A DNA stretch of 64,000 nt from Ligula intestinalis (lineage: Eukaryota; Platyhelminthes; Cestoda; Diphyllobothriidea; Diphyllobothriidae), in NCBI GenBank assembly GCA_036362985.1, contig JAYGXS010000003.1, forward strand, positions 67,817,522 through 67,881,521, written 5' to 3'. Positions 47,444 through 57,800 of the stretch are shown here, piece after piece. The translations under genes and the position numbers were made by a program. The notes beneath the pieces were generated by a model. That model was not told the origin of the DNA. It made no database searches and saw nothing but the letters and a program-made list of their open reading frames with translations. Within the stretch, counting starts at the first letter, position 1. The number at the start of each line of letters is the position of its first letter.

Positions 47444-48097
47444 TATAATTATCACAAACAAACCTAACAAAAACTGTCAGAGGGAAGGTGGAGCTGAAGG
47501 CTGTCAATGAGGATGGACTCTGTGGGGCTTTTGCAGGAGGCGCAACTGTTATTCACAACTGTCTACAAGTGAGAGTGGGACTAGAGACCGCTATCAGGGA
47601 GGGTAAAACGACTACACACCTTACCTACGAAGGTACACCAGGTACACCATCCTTGTCCAGGCTCGGAGAAACCGCACCGACGCACTCAAATAAGAAACAG
47701 TCTCATTGTCCTGCTGGATCCTGCAGTGGAATTGATAATCTACTGTGCGCGCATCGGTGTGCGCCTTAATTGCGCCAGGGCAGAGCAGCTAATAACCAAT
47801 CAATTGGAAGCTCGAATCGTATTGCAATTGCTATTAGAATACCTTGCTTGGTTTACTGAATTTGATATTTGTACTTGGATTCACTATGGTTTGCGCTACT
47901 CATTGCATAAATTATTATTTTCTTAGCTCGTTATGATGTCTGCTGTTCTGTCTGCGTGCACTAATAAACAGTAATTTGACGTCCACCTGTCATTATGCGT
48001 AATGTGATTGGATTACCTTTAATCATTCTCACCCCACTTCTGATCTAGGAGCTGTGTGAATTAGCCGCCCAGAACACTCCCCTTCGATGATGTGAAG
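47444..48097. other. Upstream region of SLC35C2
   Basis: A 93-codon ORF at 47488-47769 has no recognised domain. An aataaa motif at about 47963 may belong to a repeat. No TATA box is evident near 48098, but a possible splice or trans-splice acceptor (CTGATCTAG) ends at 48048. Confidence 0.45.
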
Positions 48098-48814
48098 ATG
48101 GAGTGTTTGCTTGCCTTTCTCAATGGCTTAAAGTCGCTCCTCGGGATCAGCTTGTTTTATGCGTTCTCTATGTCGCTAACGTTTTTTAATAACAACATCA
48201 TTAAGGTCATTTTGTTATTAGGAATGTTTACTTCTTAACCAAAATTTAGGCCTATCCATTCCCGCTTTCAATTACATTTTGTCATTTGCTTGTGAAGTTT
48301 ATGCTCGCTTGTATTGCGCGTTCGATAATTTCTATGTATCGGGGTGAAAAGCTGATAGAAATTCCGTGGTGCTCTTATGTTCGCGAAGTTTCACCAACAG
48401 GTTTTTACATGGCCATGGCCACTTGTAACTATTGCTTTTAGGAATCGCGAGTGCACTGGACATCGGCCTTTCTAACTGGAGTTTTGAATTTATTACTGTT
48501 TCTTTGTAAGTTGGCTTAAACCGGCGTCTTATTATTATGTTTAGATACACTATGACTAAATCTACGAGCGTTATATTCGTCTTGCTATTTGCAATACTGC
48601 TTAAACTGGAGAAACCGGTAGGTATTTCGGCTGCTTTATTAGTAGACTTTGTCTATTCTCATTGTCGTCCTTTGCATTTCCGGTGGTCTATTCCTCTTCA
48701 CCTATCAGGCAACGCAGTTTGATTTTATTGGGTTCATTCTCGTCCTTTCCGCGTCCGCCGTTAGTGGCATTCGGTGGACAGCGGCACAAAAGCTTACCCA
48801 AAAATCAAAATTTG
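48098..48814 (+). CDS. SLC35C2: SLC35C2 exons 1-5 (compact 5' block)
   Basis: The start ATG at 48098 gives MECLLAFLNG, which matches the beginning of known family members with no missing N-terminus. Exon 1 (36 codons) ends at AAG 48205. Exon 2 (48250-48400) carries AYPFPLSITFCHLLVKF, corresponding to the second membrane segment. Exon 3 (48442-48505) carries IASALDIGLSNWSF. Exon 4 (48545-48617) carries YTMTKSTSVIFV and ends at KLEKP. Exon 5 (48646-48814) carries GGLFLFTYQATQFDF and GIRWTAAQKLTQK. Phases run 0, 1, 2, 0, 1 and agree at every junction. A TAG at 48643-48645 rules out an earlier acceptor for exon 5. An AG at 48047-48048 after a short pyrimidine run could be a 5'UTR or trans-splice acceptor; this is only a possibility. 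Confidence 0.92.
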
Positions 48815-51800
48815 GTTAGTCCCTTTCATGCTAGCAAATGCTCACTTTTAACGATTTACTGAAATGGTTTTTTATTTTACGGAATTCGCTTTTTTTCTTA
48901 TGCCACGGTCTTTGCAGGCATTTTTTATAAAAAAAACTTTTCAGCCTGCTACAAACCCTGGGACAGGGGTCGGCAACCTTTTTAACTCAGAGAGCCAAAA
49001 AGCAAATCTTTGAAAATAAATTTCAGAAAAAGCCATATTGTTTATTTTAAAATGAAATTATATTGCATGCTAGCATAATAAGCCTCTGAATTTATTATTT
49101 TAAATAATGTCATTATAATACTCACTAGCGAAAAAGCCCGGCTTCGCCTTAAGGCCTCCCTGCCCAACCGCCCTCCCCCCAAAGGGTAGCAGGCATTAAT
49201 TAGCTGCCTTCTGCCAAGAAGCGAGTTAACAGTAATGAGTCTGCTCGCCCCACCTTTTAGGCGTTTCAGTGCATAATCCAGGTTGGCACAATTACACTGA
49301 CACTCGCGTTCAAGCTCTAGCTGCCTGTTTACGCTTTTTTAAGTATACAGATTGTTGATGTGATTTCGGGCGTTGTATGGATTCGCTTATGGTTTTATAT
49401 TCCGGTCGGTAGTTGGTGAGGTTAAGCTTCGTGCAAGCGTTGAGGCTTTCATCCATTAGACTTGATCTTATTGTGGACTTGATGCATAAAATATGTGAAA
49501 ATGACTGCTCACATGCATACGTAGATCCAAACAGGGTCAATGCAGCAATACTCACACGCTGCAATGTGTAGTATGTGACCGGAAGCGTTTTCCAAGTTTT
49601 GATTATCAGCTAGTCTTCGGGTTGATTTTTTTTAAATTTCTGTCCACATGTACTTGCTCGTCAACTCCGCTTAATGTCGTGTGATACTTTCCAAATCTTC
49701 ATTGAGTGACTTGAACTTATTCACCCACGTGTCTGAGGCCTTAAGGTCAGCCAATTCTTCTTCGAAATTTCTAATGGAGAGACCAGGAATATAGCGTAGG
49801 TCGGCTGTATTCAGTAAACACTCGGTTGGATGGGCGACGAACTTAAAAAGAAGAGTGTGCATTTGAAATTCTCCAAAGCGTGCTTTGAACGACTGTTAAA
49901 GACTGTATGTGACGCCAACTAGCTGGTGGACATCAAAGTTTTGAGTGGACTCACTTACTGTGCATGCATCTTTATATTGTCTTAAATTTTTAAAATGTAG
50001 TAATCAATCTGTTTAAAGATCCATAATAAATAGTTCAAGCTTGTTTTCAAAAACAAACACGGATTGTTGAAGGGATAACACTGTATTTCCATTGCTTTGC
50101 AATTTAACGTTGATGTGGTTCAGATGTTCGGTCATATCCACGAGATAGTAAAACATAAGGAGCCGCTCAGTTTTGGCTAGCTCAGGATTCAGAGGTTAAC
50201 TTTGGGCAAATGAGAGAGAATTTAGCGTTCAAAGATGTGCGATCCGTCTGATGAAAGAAAGTAGTCAGATGCTAGAACTGATTTATTAGTTCACACAGCA
50301 AGTGTTCGCGAATGGACTGTTTGCTCCGTTTCGGGGACATAAACACGAGGCACTCTATGTAACAAAGCCGGTTGGACTATGCGCGTAAGATAGCCTTGTC
50401 TGCCAGCGTGACCCTGACCAAGCTGAGGTAAAGTCTACGGGCTGTTCTACTTAAGTAGAGCGTCTGTTATTTAGCGAGCTTGTGGTGGCACATCACTGGA
50501 GGTGGGTGGGCACAATGCGTGCCTTCCTCTCCCCTTCGTTCTCCAAGACCCGCTGTCCCAAAGTCATGTGTTGCCACAACCAACTGTTCCAATGCTCTCT
50601 TGCACTAACACCCCCGTCCTCGAGGCTTAACCTCGCAGCTGCGTCTGGGAAGCCGGTAACAGCTGCGCGATCGTCCCCTTTCCTTCGGTTTTCTCGCGGA
50701 CCTGAGACCGCCGCCCTGGCGACCGTAGTTTATTCAGTCACGCACACACACCCGAGCATACATGGGCGTCCAAATACCTAAGGGCCATTAATTTAGTCCA
50801 CCCTTTCGCCTCTGTAGGCGACATCCCCTCGGGCAATTGCAAGACACCAATAACAGAACAATTGAACCTGCTCCGCAATCCTACTGAATCAACTGTCACC
50901 ACTGTCTCAAGCTCTCTCAGGTCTGGCTGGGCGCAATAAACACTAGCCCTGGCTTCGCCAGTGGCCACTGCCACCTGGGACGGCAATTGGGAGTTCTGTA
51001 CATAATAAATCACTCCTTCTGATGACTTGTGTCTTTTAATTTCCAACCTGGGATTTGGCCTGATGATTGTAATGGTGCAAGTACAACCCAATACTTAGAC
51101 CCCTAAAGAGTAACCAAAATCATAAAATCTGAAGTTTCTGAAAGAGCCATACGCGATCATCAAAAGAGCCATATATGGCTCGCGAGCCATGGGTTGCCGA
51201 CCCCTGCCCTGGGGCATTGATTGAAATGGAAATGGTAGCTGTATTTTTTGGTATTGTGGAAAGGTAATTTGTTCCCCTTTGCTACGTGAGGCCAGTTCCT
51301 GGTAAATCTGAGCGCACTGCAGTGTCCTTTTGATAGCCGTGCTCACCGCAAACAAGACAAATAAGCAACAATAAACCTTTTCACGATTTTAAATGTGGAG
51401 CTGTGCTTTTAGATGGGCTTCACAGGATGCTGACTTATAAAATGGGTAAAATTGCGGAGTCACCATTTGGACCCTCACTTCAGTTGGACAATTTAAGAAG
51501 CTCGCGACTTCTCTCACCGGCTTTTAAGAGATTGAATTGGCCCAAGGATACCCAAACCGCTCGATCGCTCTCCGCATCGTAGGAGAATGTATTTGTTATC
51601 GTGGAGGCCATTGGGCCAAAATAATGGTTTCGATAAAGGCGGCCCCAATACGTCATTGATTTTGCGAAGCAGCTGACGAATTCTGAATGTGTCATTGACT
51701 GTCGCTGTGAATTTTCTATGTCTCTCATATCTGAAGCAGATTTTTTTCTGTGGCTCCTCTACGTAAAAACCTAACTCCACTGCTTCGAAATATCCTACCG

Positions 51801-54800
51801 GTCAGTTCATTACTTTTCCGTTAACACTAGTGGTTCTGTAACACCAGATACTTTAAGGGAACTCAAGGTATCTAGTATTCGTGTCCTCTAAAGGTGATTT
51901 AAAAAAGCTCGGAGAACTGGCGCAACTCTGCTGCAGACCTTTTTCAATTAGACTGGGATGCAAGTTGAAGACTTCACAAAAATGGCCGAGGTGCGTAGTA
52001 GCAGACGGTAGTTTGTTTATGTAAATGAATATTGCCGGCAAAAGCAAGAGAGACTGGAATGGCTGTTTATGGCTCATTAGTCGCATTCATCCAGTCAAAC
52101 CCAGCACCAGGTTGTGCACTTCACGAGGCTCGAACCCTCGATCAGAAGTCCAATCCTCTTATCCTTGTCGGCGCATAATTTTCGCTTTTATACTCATAAA
52201 GAGTCATCACCTTGCTGCTGTCCACTGCCCTCCTAGATATCGGCTGATCATTCCATAAAATAAGCGCATTTATTGAGCATCTGAGCAGTCAGTCATAGTG
52301 TAACTGTGAATGCGGAGCACCGCATGTAGCTAACTAGCAAAATAAAAGACTTCAATTAACAGCTCTTGAAAAATGGCCATATCTTGCAGTCTATTGGCCT
52401 CTGGTCAAATTGGGAAACCCTCGTCCTTTATAATTCATTAATACAGTAGTCGCCGGCTATTAAGCGGACCTCGGGCCCAGACCAAATTAGGCTTAATAAG
52501 CGGCGGGCTTATTAACCGTGGGCGTAATGCAGCAGTCGCCGGTTATTAAGTCCACATCGGGCCCAGACCAAATTGGGCTTATTAACCGTGGGCTTAATAG
52601 CCGGCGACTACTGTACTTTAAGCAATGTGAGAAAGACGGCTTAGTCATATTCTCCATTTGCTGTATTTTCTTACTAAGGTTAATGTCCCAAGCGCTGCAC
52701 TGCCTCCTTTTAGCTGACGTAGGGGTAGGAGAAGGGGGAGTTCGGTTCAAGATCCGTTTATTCTCGCTCCACTAGAATCTTGTCGTGATTCCTGGACCTT
52801 AGATGCCCAATCCTTTCCGCTATATAAAATAGTGAACCGAAATCGCTTGATTTATTATATACCGACCCTTACGGAGAACTTAGTCGAGACATCATTGGTA
52901 GGTAATGATCATATTCTTGCGAAACGTTCACCATTACAATTTAGCTTACTGGTGGATACTTTGAGTCGTTTTTTATACCTGCGCCCAATTTAGCTGGAGG
53001 TCTTGGTTAGAAACTTATCTCTCCTAATAACTAGTTCAATAATCCCCTGCCTGTTGAACCACTCGCACACGCCGTGTTCTAGACTTCTTGCTTCTAGTGG
53101 TGAGACGAACGTTTCTAAAGCTGCTGCTTTAAAATGGGCTCTATCGTTAAATGTGTTGAGACGTTCACATAATCTGACGTATAACTCGTCAGTTACCATA
53201 TCTCTCTTAATTTTCTAGTTTTTATAAATACTATTTCTGTCATCTTTGTCTTTATGGTCATATTACGCATTAACGCGCCTGTTTTTTTCTCTGTAGGTTT
53301 AAGTAACCCAGTCGATGTCATTTACCACGTACAGCCTTGGATGGCGTTGACGCTTCTACCCTTGTCTTTCTACTTCGAAAGTAAGTTTATGTGATCATGG
53401 TGGCCAGAATATTTTCACATATTGATGCAACTTCCCGCTGTCTTTGTTTGAGCAGTTGATTACATTACCAAAATCTAGATATCGTTAAACTTTGGCTTTT
53501 CGTAAAAAAAACCATCAAGTCACTCCCTGCCGTTCAGTTCTACGTTTTTCTACTAACCTATTGACCTGCGACTTACTAGCATGCTTTAACGTGTTATAAG
53601 AAGCACAAAGTACGTTGAACGTGTGCTTGGTTAAGTCACTGACTACTGCGAACTTTCGAGCGTCCCCGATGAGTGAAACTCACGTCTTGTTGGCCTTGAC
53701 CTAGTTCAGATGCGTCTCAACGAAATTATCGGCTGTGCCCGGGCTTTTAGTATTTTTCCCTTTTAAACCAGCGATACCTTGAGGCATTCAGATCTTCTAC
53801 AGTATCCTATCCTTCTCAGTTCATTAATACGCTGTTTACTGATTTTGCCTCCTCTACCCCCGCCATCTCCAGTTATGGAAATCCTAACCTCACCGTTCCT
53901 ATTCCGGACTCAGCTCTACCTCCCACTCTTTCGAACATTAGGCCTTTTCGTGTGTGGTGCACTTCTGGCTTTCGGGTTGGAGTGCTCGGAAATGTTTGTC
54001 GTCTGCCACGCATCCAGCCTTACTCTCGCTGTTGCCGGTATTTTCAAGGTAAGCTCTTATATTTTAACTCAACATTACATGCGGGTGACGCGTTGACACG
54101 GAGGTGTTTCAGACACCCGGCAAGTAGCTATAGCAACTGCTTTTCTACAAAAGTCGGAACTGATGATTGTTTTTGTGAAAACCACGGGAACGACAGGCGC
54201 CACGATGGTTGTTATGTGTTGGTGGTAATAATTTCCAACTTTATTGTTATGCTTGATTTGAGGACGGGGCTGTGATAATCGCTATAAATACGGCTGACAT
54301 CACGTCCACGGTAAATAATAACCCTCGGTTCTCTTGACCGGATTCCGAGGGACTGCTTATGGCTCTCCTTATGTCACTGCATCCGAAAAGCTATCTGACT
54401 CCCAGCCATTTTCGTCATCTCATGAGATGTACCCCTTCCGACGCTAGGTGTGAACTTCCTCAGACCGTTTCCGGCCACAGCATTTTCAGATCCTTTTTAT
54501 TCGTGCATTTTGCAAGCGCAACATCTGAGGTCCTTTCACCGAGTAAACAGATTCGATACGACGAAAATTACCAGCAGTTGGCTCTCCTGTTATTTGCCAA
54601 AGGTATGGTGCCAGGTTTTTGACTCCATCTTCTCGTTGGTCAGCTGTACTTTGTATTCTTTACTGGTATTCATCCAGACAACGTTGGAAAACATGCTCAC
54701 GGAGTTCTTCCGAGGAGAGGCCGATTTGGTTCCATGGAGGATACTTAAATAGCAAATTCGTGGGACTTTTCTTCTCTAGTAAACTGTCTCACTTCACTTT

Positions 54801-57800
54801 TTCTTTGTTTTTTGGACTCTTGGGTTTGTTTCCATCATTCCCCCGATTGTTGAACTTTTTTTCTTTTTTCTCTTGGGAGTGTGATTCTCACTTGTGCGTA
54901 GTTTCGTCATTTGTTTGTGCCGACCGAGACATTGTCACGTCTTATTTTTCACTCACTACTGCCTGCCATGTTGGGTAAATACAATGTAAAATTGTATAAA
55001 ATTGTAACAAAAATCGTTATGGGACCACCCCACAATTAATGTAGGACATTGTTCTTGCTTTCAAGCTTCCGTTAAATTTTGATTTACCGTATGTTTACTA
55101 AACTTCGCTACGCGGCTTTCTGAGCCACCGTCTGTTCTAGTGCTCCTAGCGTAGATCGATTTATGTGTGGAATTTAGGTTTAGCGTTGGCACCAACATCT
55201 AGGTTCGACCTGTGCTAGTTTCCAAATTTCCCTTAGGTGAGCCATATTATCGCGCTCCCGTGAGGCTGTGTTGCTCTTCTGTTTACAGATATACATGGTA
55301 GTTTGACTGTCATCTTACACCAGGTCCACCGTGTGCCGTACGGAGGGACGGTGACTGGCACGCGAATTATATTTTGCGGGTAGAAGACTTACGTTGCATA
55401 TACTTCACCCTTGTTGTAACGGATGCCCAGGCCGAGATATCACCGCCCAATAACGCCTTGTGTGAGTCCTCAAATAGAGGAACGCGACAAGAAGTGTGCA
55501 ACGGCAGAAGTATTTTAGTGTATGAGGTACAACGTATTTAGGAAACAAACGCGTGTAAACGATGTCTTTTGAGCCAATCAGATTTTCTCCTGAAATTGTC
55601 GCCGGTACTATTGGCTATTAACTCAACGGCGGACTGTAGTTTGAGTTTCAACTTATTGATTGATTGTCTGTCAATATGTTTCGCCGCCTGTAGGCCGATC
55701 GATAGCCTGCCGTGAGCGCACCTCAAGCTTACATGCTATCTGCGTGTTAGGCTTTTCGTTAGGTCGTCCTAAAAATTCCCCTATTTGACGATAAATCGTA
55801 AGATTTGAGTTGCGGGTTCACTTGCAATGGAACCGTTAGCATTCGTTTCCGGCCTGATCGCCTAGAAGCTTGGGGAGATTGAATGACAACTGGAACTGTA
55901 GTTTCTTGCCTTGGTTTTGGCAATGTGTCCAGTAATAGTTCCAGTGATAAGGTTGGGTCTAGTCTTGGCACGTCAGCACATGTAGTGTCTTTCAGCTGGT
56001 TGGCGTGCCGCACCAAAATGTCGGAGCCGGCCCAAATCTCGTAAACCACGTCACCACAATTTCGGTAAACACGTCTAATCGTCCATTTTTCCTGATTATT
56101 CCGTCTGGCCTGCATAGAACAATCGTTGTTTTGCATCGTGGCGTCGGTTGAATTGCCTTTCCATTAACTTCGGATGGGCTGATTCATCAGCAAAACCAAC
56201 AGATGACAGCAGACGAATAACGTCAAATGGTGTGCAAAGTTTTCTCTGCATAAAAGCTTCTGCAGGAGAGACACCGTTTGAAGTCTGAGGGTTCGGGGTG
56301 GCTCAATAGTTCAGCAGGAATAGTTCGAGAATTTCTTCCGTCGTCCCCTTCCCTTTTGACTTATGGAGAGCCCGCTTGAAGTGTCTACGAATCGCTCAAC
56401 CTTTCCGTTGGACTGTGGGTGATATGGTGGCGAATGCGTCGTCCTAACAACCCTCTCCTCTCTTCCTCACCTGGATCCAGTCCAGATCGACGACAGAAAA
56501 GAGCGCAAGTAGCCGGCGCCGCTGGAGCCACCCCTACGCGTGCCGCCAGACCTGGCTCAGATCCCACAGAAAGGAAAGTCAAAAGTGGTCAACTTAAGAA
56601 GGAACCGTTGCAGCTTGACTCTCTCTCTCTCACACACACACACGACGTCAGTTCCCCGTCGATTTCGACGATGGGCAGCTGCGTGCTCCAACAAACCTCT
56701 GCAAACGCTGAAGCAGACACTGAGGCAAGCTGCACGAAGGCTATAGCAAGCTGAAGCTACGCAGAGAACTACTACGAATGAAAAACAAGCGTTAAAGCAA
56801 ACGCGCGGAGAATCGGCCCACTGTCTCGCCGCTCCCATCTCCGTTTTCGGTGTAAAGACAGAGGCAATAAGACCGGGGATGAGGGAGGGTGTAGGTATCT
56901 GGTACGATAGTCACTCAACACGCGCACACTTGACTCAGGAAATCTCGCTAGGTAGACTCCGCGTGTGTGGGAGCGCCATAAAGGCCACATTAAGAAGGAG
57001 CCATTGCAGCCTGACTCCCAGTCCTCTATCTCCTCACATACGCACACGCACATGTGTGCAAAAGGAGCAGCAACGTAGGAGGCCCGAGTTTTCCCGTCAC
57101 TTGGCAAACCCTCCAAGCCACGGCTTTTCGTGCATTGTGATCGATTCAAGTGCATTCATATTTATTATAGTGAGGAGAGCAGCGCGCTGAGGGTCGACCT
57201 CACTCTCTCCCCCGCCGCCTAGCTGTTCGGACACCTGAGGTGGGTTGCTGGCGCAGTCTGAGTCATCCTGCTAGTCGACAACCTAAGCGCGTTGAGATGC
57301 ATTGCAGCGAGGTGGAAGACAAAGTTGATGAATTACAAGATTGTCGACGGGTACTGAGAGCGAATGGTTACCCGCGCAATTTTGTCAACTGGTGCATATA
57401 CAGAAGAGACAAGAAACCAATTCTAACTGACCCGACAGTTTGGCGAGCTCTTCTGTGTGTTTAAAGAATGTATCGTAAGCATTCAGCTGTCTGCTCACCC
57501 CACTTAGAGTTGGAGTTGCGCACAGACCAGAAGCAACCATCGGGCGCCGGGTCACGAGACCGGAAGACCCACTGCCACGGTTGGAGTCGTTAACCGGATC
57601 TGGCGCAGTTTTGGACAAGGAAACTAAGTCGAAGAAACCGGAAAATTACTGCGGACACGAATGGCCGAGTACGCAGTGACAGGGAGGAAGAAACACGCTA
57701 ACTCCCAAGCTACAGCTCACTCGACGGAACCCGGCCATATTTTCAAGTTTCGGAGGATAATCTTCATTTCCCTTTCTGGATCTCAGCCACTGTCCGGTCC

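Larger units (their letters stand above)
48964..51206 (-). mobile_element. hAT transposon copy 2, internally deleted, in SLC35C2 intron 5
   Basis: The termini are well preserved: CAGGGGTCGGCAACC at 48964 and its complement ending at 51206. The flanking octamers CCCTGGGA (48956-48963) and CCCTGGGG (51207-51214) match 7 of 8. Relative to copy 1 it lacks about 1.07 kb, between the leader (equivalent of 18375) and the block after LAETE (equivalent of 19450). It also carries a roughly 220-bp extra segment at 49121-49338. It is antisense to SLC35C2. Confidence 0.92.
51215..53296. other. SLC35C2 intron 5, right part
   Basis: Contains a SINE-like copy (52085) and the pogo-like element (52444). Remaining ORFs (51480-51780, 52990-53199 on the minus strand) are unrecognised. 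Confidence 0.5.

Noticed and set aside
47117..47507. Minus ORFs with periodic AKQCEAMRSN peptides
   Set aside because: The periodicity comes from the 10-bp tandem repeat within a miniature transposon, not from a repeat protein.
56557..57190. Several ORFs on both strands rich in Ser, Thr, Cys and Arg
   Set aside because: They run through CT/CA microsatellites and GC-rich repeat sequence. Low complexity explains them.
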